Shown one piece after another: positions 21,227-31,365 of a stretch of DNA of 64,000 nucleotides. Both the position numbers and the translations under genes were made by a program. The DNA is from Nageia nagi (taxonomy: Eukaryota > Pinophyta). Numbering within the stretch: position 1 is the first letter of the stretch; each line of letters begins with the position of its first letter. The stretch lies in NCBI GenBank assembly GCA_050084985.1, contig JBITNC010000001.1, forward strand, positions 113,584,001 to 113,648,000, read 5' to 3'. Under the pieces are notes generated by a model, which saw only the letters and a program-made list of their open reading frames with translations, was not told the DNA's origin and did not search any database.

Positions 21227-23109
21227 TATCTTTGTCACAAATTTACTACAAAAACATAAGAGAATACATCATTATATTTATTTAAATAACAACTTAAAGA
21301 TATTTACATAATTTTCAAGCATTAATATACTTAAATAATTATTATTTTCTAATAACTATTGTTGAACACATCCTAAGATTATTATTAAGATTCATGATAT
21401 CATCGTCTATTATTCAATAAAATGTAATTACACAAAATATCTAAGGAAACCAAACATTTGTCATCCTTATTAGGAGACAACTCTGCCATCATAGCATAAG
21501 ATCATTTGGATCTTTTTAACATGTGAAAGGATAAATGTGGAGATGAGGATATTGTAGTTAGATTATTTATGAGATTTTTAATATAAGAATTTGCACATTG
21601 GTTCTCATCATTGTCAAATAGTTCAATGTAATGATGGAAATTAATAGTAAGCATTTTCTTGAAATGTTTAAAAATGATTAGGTCATACAGGTTCATTCCA
21701 AAATAATTCTCCTCTCCTAAAGCACATTTATAATCTCACTTACTTCCACAATTTAGAGGTCTATCTACATGTATTAGTAGACGACTATTCTTATAGTGAA
21801 AAGTTGTTCGAGTCTTCTGGGAGAGACCCTGCGCTTGTGCTGCGATCTTCTATTTGATGTGCTAGAGAATAAAGGCTTTGTCTAATTCACACATCATGGG
21901 CTATCCCTGATCCAGATGCCTAAAGTATTATGTTGTAAATTATTTATATGAAATTTATATTTTGAATTTAGAAATGGTAATATTAATGTAGTGAGATGGA
22001 GGAATATCAAACTTCTTGTTAAATTGATAGGTTCAATCTATGGCTTGAATAAATCCTTCATGAGTTTGAAACTAGAAAAGTTAGTTGAATTGTTGCATAT
22101 GACGTATCTTCACAGCAGTAAAAGAAAGAACATTGGGCATGGCCCTCACCATTCTTTGTAAGTATGAACTGTAGAGATTGAACTTGTGTTCTTTCTTCTC
22201 TTAAATAAAATTTATGTACTTTTTTATCCTCTTAAATATTTTTGAAATTTTTTAGTTATATTTTTTATTATACCTATAATATTTTTTTCTTATACCATAA
22301 AATTATAATATTATGATAGAACGCATACACAACAATTTTCGGCAAGAGTTTACCGAGCCCAGCAAAAAACTATGGCGATAATGTGGATTCACTACATGTA
22401 ATGAAAACTATATAAAATAATGTTATGGATGACTGTATTAACTTTGTTAAAGTATAAATATCAATCTACTTATTCAAATATCAAAGTAGAAGTGCATTGG
22501 CACTGTGTGGTGGAGATGCATGGCAAATTGAAAACCATGAAATGTGATAGAAACAATATAAACTAAATTAATTTGGTATAATGGGGATTTTATGATCTTG
22601 TGTTGATTTTATTGAATAACTTTCTAATGAAAATAAGGCATCAACAACGAACATGTTAGACCAAGACATGTAAAACTTTGTGAATTCAGAGCATTTTTTG
22701 ATAAAGTTTTATGCGAACAGCAAGATAAGAAGCGCAAAAGAATTCAAAGTATAAATTGTATGTAAAATAAGAAATAAGAAATATTACAGTAAAAATATAT
22801 TTACAATAGCAGAGCATTAACTTACAATAAAATTAAAGTTCTCTTCTATTTTTATAATCTTTTGTTCCAACTTTGCTTGTTCGAATTCACTGCATCTCTC
22901 GATTGATTTGGGAATGAATTTTTATGATGTTTGATATTCTTCCTTCCATTTATATAATAATTTTTGAAAAGATGTGTCTTTTAATATTTTAGTCGGCTAT
23001 ATAATTTTAATTTTAAAAAAATTATTTTCCCACCAATTGTTTAACGAACGGACTCACATGCGACATGTTGCTCCCCCACTCCACCCCCCATGCTGCAGCT
23101 GTAGAAACA

Positions 23110-24545
23110 CCTCTCAGTGTAAAAATATCATAAAATAGATAATATAGTTAGTACATGAAATTTTCTACCCTTAAATTTAAATAAAATGGAGAATAACAAA
23201 AAAAAATCCCACTCCTTTACTTTTTAAAAAAAAAGACATGGTACCAACCTTTAAACAAAATAATCACTATCTCTTCAAATGGTACAATATTTTTAACAAC
23301 AATTAATTCTATAAAACTTTATCAAATATTATGATAAATATCATATTAATAATTAATAAATTCATGTCAAAATAAATTCTTTAAATTCTAGCTGAAGGCA
23401 TAAAAAAAATATTTGACTAATCTCTTTAAAATATCATAAAATATATAATACAATTTATACATAAAATGTTTCACCCTTATATCTAAATAAAAAAACAAGA
23501 ACAAAAGAAAATTCCACTTCTTTGCTTTCATACAATTCATTAAATACTTCAAAAATAGGACTACTTTAATTAAGCAAAAGAATGTAAAATAATGCACCTT
23601 GATTTGAAGAGGGAAGAGACATTTCTTTTTTTCATGTAACTCTACATCCAAGCTTGAAAACAACAAGAATGAAATAATAAAATATAGATAGATAGGTGAT
23701 TTACTTAAGGTTATACCCTTTTTATTTATAGCCAAGGAGGTCCAAGTGTATCCAAATGGATGTCTCTTCACACATTCAATAATTTTTGGGGTAGGTTTGC
23801 TTAAAGTTGTTGATTGAAATGGTATTAAATATCTTGAAACTTTTTTTATTTACTAAAAAATTAATACCAACTATTATCCATACCTAACATAAGAAAATAA
23901 AACTAAGGTCATTACTTTATTATTTTCCTAGCCATTAAATATTTTGTAATACGACAAGGAGACCTTAGTCTTTTTCTATTAGTAATCTGTGGCAATAATA
24001 TAGACACTCATTTTAAACTTTTACCCTATTAAATTTATTTTTCTAACCTTATATAAATTTTTAAATTTAAATAAAGTATATTATTTTTCACTCTATTTAA
24101 AATTTGAATTTTAAAAATATAAAACAAGGGAAACACACCTTTACCTATGATGCTCACCTCATCCTGCAAGGTAAGATTAATCCACACATATTAGCAAACA
24201 TAATTCATTGAGAAATTGATAGTCATAGCAATTATTTTACATGCAACTACATGATTTACGATGATCATAGGGTGTGTCAGTAATTCAATGCCAATCATTT
24301 CCTCCTCTTACCCTTTCATTTCTATCATCAATTCACCTTTGGTTTGTTAGATCTTCAATTTCTCCTTTCATCTTGTAGTAACTTGTTACTTGCATCATAA
24401 AATCTCAAATCTAGCATCAAATTGATACAAATGATACATATTTTCACTTAAAACTGATCATCACATAGCAATAGTTAAAATATGATATCATTTACACCCT
24501 CAATAATGTTTAAGGTTGACTAGTGCTATTAGGTGGGTCATTATA
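23110..24545 (-). repeat. Right part of LTR copy A
   Basis: This part resumes at 23121 after the insertion and aligns with 35100-36292: CCACTCCTTTACTTTTTAAA, CATGTAACTCTACA, TATTTATAGC, a CCAAATGGATGT block and a GGTGGGTCATTATA end all have counterparts in order. The minus-strand TATA box lies at 23729-23722. An open frame on the minus strand at 23771-23388 is not a gene; it overlaps the LTR repeat. Confidence 0.65.
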
Positions 24546-24755
24546 GGTTAGGGTAAGTGTCATAGGTTAGGGTTAGGAATTGGTTAGTTGTTTGGGGTTT
24601 GGATTAAGGGTAAGTGTATAGGCTTAGGGGTAAGCATTAATAATTTTGGTTTTATGTTAGGGCTAAGTGTTTAGGGTTAGGGGTAAGTGTTAGGGGATAG
24701 GGGTTTGGGTTAGGGATAAGCATTAGGGGTTAGGATTAGGGGTTTAGGTTAGCAC
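24546..24755 (+). repeat. Degenerate TTAGGG-like array
   Basis: About 200 bp rich in GGTTAGGG, GTTAGGGTTAGG, TTAGGGGTAAG and TTTAGGGTTAGGGG, mixed with TAAGTGT and TAAGCATTA. The plant telomere unit is TTTAGGG, so this looks like an old interstitial telomere-like stretch or a derived satellite. It begins directly after the LTR end. Confidence 0.6.
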
Positions 24756-24834
24756 TAATGAAAGTGGAAATGAATTCCAACATCTTATTAGACCTTGCAA
24801 ATGATAACAATCTTATTTATATTTAAAATTTGAG

Positions 24835-25260
24835 ATGAAAAATTCTAATATGACATTTCAAATTTATCTCCTTTTCATTTCTATTAATATGATAACTCAC
24901 ATTTATGTTATGGCATCATTTTTATATTTAGAAAATATATTATTTATATATACATTTTATATTATGAGTACTAATTATTTCTATTTTTTAATTTTAAACA
25001 AGATTTCATTGTGGCAAATTATAAGAGGATGGATGTGTCATCATTTGATGAGAATGAGATGTCACATCCTTATACTTATCCTAGGAGGACATATGTATCA
25101 TTTGATGAGGATGAGGATGTGATGCAACCAATTCATCCTAAGAGGATGAATGTGTCACCTAATGATGATGAGGATGAGATGCCACCATTTTTCCTAGGAG
25201 GATGGATGTATCATCTTATGATGATGATGACCTTGAGGTAATTAGCATCATAATTTAATT
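24835..25260 (+). pseudogene. Reading frame with 19-20-residue acidic tandem repeats
   Basis: From 25011 a frame reads KRMDVSSFDENEMSHPYTYP, then RRTYVSFDEDEDVMQPIHP, then KRMNVSPNDDEDEMPPF. The DNA units start at 25023, 25083, 25140 and 25196 (spacing 60, 57, 56 bp), each with an AGAGGATG-like start. The non-multiple-of-three length of the later unit shifts the frame, ending the protein-like pattern. I do not recognise the protein. It lies upstream of the SET fragment and the CACTA transposase on the same strand. Confidence 0.5.
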
Positions 25261-25334
25261 TGGTTTTTGAACTCTTATTAAATATATATCTTATTTGTGT
25301 TGATATTTTTTGGGTAGATGAAAATACCTTAAAG

Positions 25335-25940
25335 CAATTAGATCAACATAAGGAAGAGATATCATAACAATTGAGTTATTTCCAAGAGGATGTGCTTTTC
25401 CAAGACTTGAACCACTTGTTAATAATGAGGTAAAAAGAGTTAATAATGTTATCACTCTTTATTATAGGGCATCTATTATATGTGGGCATTTAAGGTGTAG
25501 GGGTTTTCAAAGGCATCAAAGGGAAGAAGTAGAAGTACATTATTATGATGTTGATGGCCTACCAAATTTAGAGGGTGCTAGTTGAAAAACATGCATATGG
25601 TTGAGTTGAACCTACTATATATTTTGAACATCTAAAAGAGAATGTTTCAAATAAAATACAATATAAAGATTCATCAAATGAAGAGGGAAGAGAAACTACA
25701 AGAATAAGACTTCAAGGTATACTTCAAAGATCAGTGGTACGTACTACTACAAATGAGGAGTCATTTGATCTACCCTTGGAGAGTGTTGATGAATTTACTT
25801 TACTAGATAATATATTACATTTATATTAGGATACATATGATCATAAAGCATACAATGCATGGAAAATTGAAAAATATTTCCAAATGTTTATGAGAAATTT
25901 AGTTATTATGGCATTCATATATGATCAAACCTTTTAAATA
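25335..25940 (+). pseudogene. Unrecognised coding-like fragment upstream of SET remnant
   Basis: Two frames look like old coding sequence: ELFPRGCAFPRLEPLVNN to about 25585 (with YYDVDGLPNLEGA), then, after frame changes, ETTRIRLQGILQRSVVRTT and SFDLPLESVDEFTLLDNILH and AWKIEKYFQMFMRN. Several stops and shifts break it. No domain is recognised. It may be the upstream part of the same protein as the SET fragment that follows. Confidence 0.35.
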
Positions 25941-26049
25941 TTTGATTAATGCTAGCATGGGTTTTTTATTATCTACTACTGTGCATGTTCATCCTAAAAA
26001 AATACCACCACCATTAATATCATTTTGTGGTCTAGTTTACAGTATAAGT

Positions 26050-26366
26050 GTTTGGAAATAATTAATATCATATATGTTAAATATGTCCAAATACAAACTT
26101 TATGGAAATTCAAAATCAATAATAGATAGTAAAGAATATTTTTACATTGATGATCAACCAAAAAAATATGGAAACATTGCAAGATATATAAATAGTACCG
26201 AAGGCACCACTTTTACACTAAATTATGAATTTGTAGAAATTGAAGATGATCAAGAAGACTTCATGGCTAAAAGAATGGATAGTTATATATGTGTAGGTCC
26301 TATTAGGGATATTAAAACTAGTGATGAGCTATGGGTGAACTATAATTACAAAATACCTACTCCATG
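26050..26366 (+). pseudogene. SET-domain fragment
   Basis: The frame reads SKSIIDSKEYFYIDDQPKKY, GNIARYINSTEG, LNYEFVEIEDD and VGPIRDIKTSDELWVNYN before a TGA at 26365-26367. This matches the C-terminal half of a SET domain: the GNxARFINHS-like segment, a strand with an NxEF, and RDIxxGEELxxxY. Such domains methylate protein lysines using S-adenosylmethionine. Here the NHSC box reads INST and the post-SET Cys cluster is absent. It is a fragment with no start and no N-terminal half in an intact frame. Presence next to a CACTA transposase suggests capture or a transposon-encoded protein, but it could also be an unrelated neighbour. Confidence 0.55.
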
Positions 26367-26639
26367 ATGTAAGAGATGTATGGAGTTAGGAAATGAAAAT
26401 ATAATAATTGAATTAGTATAAAAGAAAGAAAAGGGAGGTTGTAGTAATAATTGATGAATAGTGTTGTAATATGCAGTTATGAATCTTTATGTTACTTCAT
26501 GTTAAAGTTATTGTTAGTTACTTGTTACTTTTATATTGTGATACACTTGTTACATCTTATTCGCTCTTTAATAAAAAAATATTATGTTTTAATTCTTGTA
26601 TAAAATTGTTGCTAATACTATGATATATGTATCTATGGA

Positions 26640-26770
26640 TGTATGGATGGATGTTGTGTGTGTGTGTGTGTGTGTGTGTGGATGGATGGACATATGGATG
26701 AATGGATGTTATTGATGTATGTATGGATTTATATTACTAATATTATAATGTATGTATGGATTTATGTTAT
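26640..26770 (+). repeat. (TG)n and GGATGGAT microsatellite
   Basis: A run of about 13 TG dinucleotides (26655-26680) is followed by GGATGGATGG and repeated TATGGAT(G/T) units to about 26765. Confidence 0.8.
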
Positions 26771-27056
26771 TCACACGCATCAAAATGTAGCAAATAGAGT
26801 AGACAACTCAAGAACAATATCTTATGCACCAATTTTGCATCAAAAAATATAGGTAGTTCAAGAACATAATGACTAAAAAGAGTGTTAAGTGAAGAGGCCT
26901 ATACATATTTCAATGTTTCATGGAAAACCCAAATCCAATAGTTCTTCTTCATGTAGTCATGTATTCAAATAGTGATAATTATGAAATAGTGAATATGTAA
27001 ACTAGGAATGTTAAAGTGTAATGAATGATACTCATCATACACATGATGATGTAAGA

Positions 27057-30000
27057 GATGATGTTGATTTTGAAAATGACATGTATAGTGCTTACAGTAC
27101 CCTTTTATATGAAGGAGAATCTTTAACCAAGTTGTAAGCGATCCTACTCCTCGTGAATCTAAAAGCCAAAAATGGATGGTTAAATACAAGTTTCACTAAT
27201 CTTCTAAAGTATGTAATTTTTTTTAATTTTACAATATTTAGATTTATATCAATTTATATATTAAATTTTTTCATTGTTTAATATTTTACATAATAATTTT
27301 ATTATTTTGTATGGTATTGTAGCTTACTAAAAGATAAAGTACTTCCAAGTGACAATATCATCCATACTTCATGTAGAAAGGCACAAAAAATATTGAAATA
27401 TTTAGGGGTAGAGTTGCATTCATACCATGCTTGTATTAATTATTACATATTGTATAGAGAAAATCAATTTAAGTCACTTGCATTATATCGATTTAAGTCA
27501 CTTGCACAATATATAGATTTATATACAAAAACTAGAAGTGAAAAAGGTGTATTATGCATTCATGCATATAGTAAAGTAATGAAACATATAGAAAATAAGT
27601 GGCTTTTAAAATTTTATATTGAACCAAGGAGTCTCGTATTAGGTTGAGCAATTTATGGTGTCAGTCCATTTTCCATACAATCATCTAACTATTCATTGTG
27701 ACCTATTGTTATAATCAATTATAACATACATCCATGGATGTCCATGAAAAAAGAGCATTTGATGTTGACTTTTATCGTTACTAAACCACATCAGGTGAAA
27801 AAAAATGGATGTTTACCTTAAAGCATTGATTTATGAATTAAATTAATATAAGTAGACCTATCCAACAAAGGTTATTCACATTATATGACATACTATGTTT
27901 GACTATACATGACTATCTAGGGATCATTATTTGTTCAGGTATGTATATATACAATATTTATTACATGTGAATGTATACAAAATTAATACATTATAAATAT
28001 TTGATTTTATTTAATTTACCAAAAGATAATATATTCCCTAATAAAGATTATTATAGGCCTTTGTACAAAATGCTATCATGCTTTTCCATGATGTACAAAA
28101 AATCTCATATCAAGATATCTGAAGGAGTTGAGGAAGATGCAATACCTTGGCCATAGAAAATATTTTCCAATTGATCATAATTTTTGAAATAATAAATCAT
28201 GGTTTAATTTATGAGTTTGATAACACCCCCACTCCCAATTACATTTTTCCTATGGAATGGTGGCAAAAGTACTAGGAAAGTGCAAAAAAATGTTGGAATA
28301 GCGCCTTTTAGTAAGGAACTATTAAAGGCTCGGATGAGGTTATAGTTGGTAAATATGACTTACCCAAATGTTATTGTTTGAAAAAATACATGTTTGTAAT
28401 ATTTCAATTTCATTATTTTACAAAATAAATGATTAATTTTTTACATGTTTATTTTTAGGCATGACCAAACTATCAATATTATATAAACTTCCATATTGGA
28501 AGGACTTGTTAGTGAGACCTTTAATGGATCCTATGCACATTGTAAAGAATGTTGCATCTTCTTTATATCAGTATACAAGAAAGGAATCAAATAATGTTAA
28601 TGTGATAAATGACTTAATAGATACCAATACAAAGCATTCCTTATGGATAACTCACAAATCATATGGAATGATAAATGTATCTTCTCCCACATGGATTATG
28701 ACCAAATATGAAGTGACCATGCTACACAATGTTGTTCAAACCATTAGAACATGAACTTAGTATGAATCATCTCTAATAAGAGCATTCACTATTTATGATA
28801 AAATGACAAGATTAAAGTCTCATGATTACCACAACTTCTTGAAGGTGTGTATTCTCATATTATAGGTCTATATTAGAAATCCTTATATTCGTATTAATAT
28901 ATATTTTATTTAAAAGATAATAATTAATTACAATTCCATAAAAATTTTAATGAATTTATTTATAAAATATTTTCCACTAACAATTCATGGATGTGTGACT
29001 TTTGTTTTTGATCTAAGAGATGCAATTGATTGACTATCAACATTTCTAAGGTATCATGTCATGTTACACTAGTACTATTCTATGAAAAACATAACAAGTT
29101 TATTTTTGTGTTCAATTTTTTATACATTTTGAAATATAATGGAATTATATTTTTATAAACATGTGGTTAACTTCAAATGAGATACATGTGGATGAAATAG
29201 ATAGGTGGCACAAAGAAAATGTTTAAATTAGCTGTAAATTTGGAAAAGGAATCCCTACTAATTTTATGGATATACAAGTACACTTGTTGATCCATCTAGT
29301 AGATGCTAGTGAAATAGCTAGTGTTATAAGTGGTAGAAACATATTTTTTTAGAGAGATTTTTTAAAGTACTAAAAGAATTTATTAGATAAAAATCACAAC
29401 TAAAAGGATCTATGGGTGAGAGATACATTGTACAAGAATTCTTTTTATTCAAGTGAGTATGTTTTCCTAATCAATTATTTAGCCTCAAAGATGTGGAATA
29501 TAGACAAAGACACATAAAAATTAGAAGGGGAGATTTTAAAAACAAATGGGACACAATATTCTTTTAAAGTTACTAATTTTTTAAAAATATTAGTAATTTA
29601 TAATAAAATGTAAATCCATTTTGGATTTTATTTAATCAATGGGTACTAATGAGTATATATTATGTCATAGTGAATTTACACTAGCTCATGGCATATTAAA
29701 AAAGAGTGTAATTCTAAGAGAACGTGTCATGTTCTGCAATCACAATCCAAAGGGCACTCTATCTTCATATCTAAGAGACAAAAATTGGCCAATAGAGTGT
29801 ACTAGGTCATGGATGAAGAAAGCAATTGAAAAGAAATAAAGAGGAGAAAATATATTTATGAAGATCCATTAAATATAAATATTAAATATGATAAAATAGT
29901 AACTATTATTTTATTCATAGGCATTTAATTTTTGACATTTTTATAAGATATTCATAGATAATATAAATATAATGATTGCACTAATAAAATTTTCATGTAA

Positions 30001-30457
30001 ATGTGTGTAGGCATTGTCTTTCCCTACAATATGGGCATATGGTCAACACTTCATAATTGAAAAGAATGATGAGAAAAGAAATACATTTTTCATTGATTTT
30101 AAATCATGCAAATAGAAGAGATACAAACTAGATAGAAGGAATATTATAATATATTGGAAATATTCAAAAAATCATTCAATTGGATTATAGTTCATTCAAG
30201 TATGTAGTATCTAAATGTAACTGGTTTGAAGGATTTAATAGAAGAAAAAATTACATAATAGACCTAGTGTTTATCATGCAATTAAATCCATAAAATATTT
30301 ACCTAAAGATAACGAGCCTTATGTTTTACCACAACATTGTCATCAAATATTTATTTGTAAAGATGTATTGGATGAGAAAATGTTGTTTGTAATTAATTTC
30401 GATCCTAGAGGCAAACATATTGTATGTCCTATTGACAAAGATGATAATGAAATTTAA
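27057..30457 (+). pseudogene. CACTA (En/Spm) TNP2-type transposase
   Basis: Fragments of the TNP2 transposase occur in order on the + strand: LYEGESLTKL and NLKAKNGWLNTSFTNLL (27105-27208), an apparent 114-bp intron (27209-27322), LLKDKVLPSDN and KILKYLGVELHSYHACINYY (to 27645), then with stops YGVSPFSIQSSNYS and PIVIINYNIHPW, LSILYKLPYWKDLLVRPLMD with PMHIVKNVASSL (28461-28754), TRLKSHDYHNFLK, a DUF4218-like region (GIPTNFMDIQVHLLIHLVDA, then ERFFKVLKEFIR near 29350-29390), and a DUF4216-like end (PYVLPQHCHQIFICKDV) to TAA 30455-30457. Many stops and shifts make it inactive. The transposase would cut at CACTA termini. Confidence 0.8.
27209..27322 (+). other. Probable intron in the TNP2 remnant
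   Basis: The sequence after CTTCTAAA begins GTATGTAATTTTTTTT and ends TGGTATTGTAG before CTTACTAAAAGATAAAG. Removing it joins TNLL to LLKDKVLP in frame, as in TNP2 proteins. Confidence 0.6.
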
Positions 30458-31365
30458 ATGATTAATAAAGTGAAATGGAAGTATTTCAATATTATTATTT
30501 GTATTTGTATGGATATTATGTTTTTTATTACATTTTATTTAGGGCTTATTTTTAATTGCATGAAAAACATGCTAGCATTTTTAATTGCATGCAAAATAGA
30601 TAATATGGATTTCACTTTCCTAATCTATTTTAATACCAACATTAATCCAAACATTAATTATACTTAAGAGCTAATATTTGATTTTAGAAATGAGAAATGA
30701 AAGATTCTAAATAAAGATAAATTGTTGCCAAGTTTTAGATAATTAGATCACTATCTAAATTCAATGGAAGTTCATGTTTTACTTAGAATACCTAAGCTTC
30801 ACTCTAACATTACCATATTTGAAGAAAATGTTCTTGATTTATTTTATTTAATCAACCAAATATTTTCCAAGCTAATTTTTTTAACAATTATTGTTATTCC
30901 ATGCTCCAATTCCATTATGAATGATCCCTTACTAGCCTAAAGTTATTAAACATGTTGCTATCAATTAGGAGACCTTTTGCTAATATCCTACGATGTCATC
31001 TACAATATCACACATGATGTTAGAAAAAAAAAAGTACTATTTAACCACTATTTGTCCAAGCATCATATAGCGACATGAATCAAATCAAATCATCATTATG
31101 GTTTCCAATATTTATTAGCAACTTTATTGGCATCAGGTATTGGTGACTGAGGGCATCACCACAAGAGACATCAATAGTGCCACTTTTCTTATTGTCTTTG
31201 AATCACTAATGGAAACTAATCATGTTACCATAAGCAACATCAAAAGTATCACTTTATAAATGCCTTAGCATCATCATTATCGATAATGGTTGTGTCACAT
31301 TTAGCGCTAGGAACCTCAAACAGTTTTTGAAAAATAAAAAATTTATGTAATTTGACGTCAAATGC
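30458..31365 (+). other. 3' flank and possible subterminal region of the CACTA element
   Basis: No gene. From about 31080 to 31330 there are repeated short motifs (GGCATCA, GGTGACTGAGGGCATCACC, GACATCAATAGTGCC, CATCATTATCGATAATGG) that resemble the subterminal repeats near CACTA ends. The true terminus is probably beyond the inserted LTR, at 36368. Confidence 0.35.

Larger units (their letters stand above)
19239..23120 (-). mobile_element. Helitron-like insertion within LTR copy A
   Basis: The left flank ends GACTAGTCTCCTT and the right flank starts AAAAATATCATAAAATAG; joined, they rebuild the uninterrupted repeat seen at 19142-19170 (GACTAATCTCCTTAAAATATC). The 3,882-bp insert therefore has defined ends and no target duplication, as expected for Helitrons. 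It carries a PIF1-family helicase remnant on the minus strand. Read on that strand its 3' end is a large hairpin ending CTAG before a T, which fits the Helitron CTRR^T rule. The 5' end (CACTGAGAGG on the minus strand) lacks the usual TC, so the class assignment is probable, not certain. The 1.9 kb right of the gene (21230-23120) holds no recognisable gene. Confidence 0.65.
16859..24545 (-). repeat. Long LTR, copy A, interrupted by a Helitron-like insertion
   Basis: On the + strand it starts TGTAATGCTACTTC beside the PBS and ends near GGGTGGGTCATTATA (24545), where copy B ends GGATAGGTCGTTACA. Removing the 3,882-bp insertion at 19239-23120 leaves about 3.8 kb, an unusually long LTR. Shared blocks with copy B (31371-36292) include 18340-18480, 18848-18990, 23110-23290 and 23520-24545. 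A minus-strand TATA box (TATAAATA) is at 23729-23722. A stretch of about 300 bp is tandemly repeated inside. The similarity of the first kilobase of A and B is weak by eye, so the left boundary rests mainly on the PBS. Confidence 0.6.

Noticed and set aside
20624-21285. Open frames on the + strand rich in Leu, Ser and Phe at 20624-20929, 20954-21193 and 21064-21285
   Set aside because: They are antisense shadows of the charged, Arg/Glu/Gln-rich helicase N-terminus.
23388-23771. 127-codon minus-strand open frame
   Set aside because: It lies in LTR copy A in an AT-rich repeat and has a composition of Phe, Leu and Lys typical of chance frames.
24546-24755. A functional telomere or chromosome end
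   Set aside because: The array is short and degenerate, and unrelated sequence continues on both sides.
24755-24770. CACTAATGAAAG as the left terminus of the CACTA element
   Set aside because: It matches the right end for only the first five bases and no subterminal repeats were seen near it.
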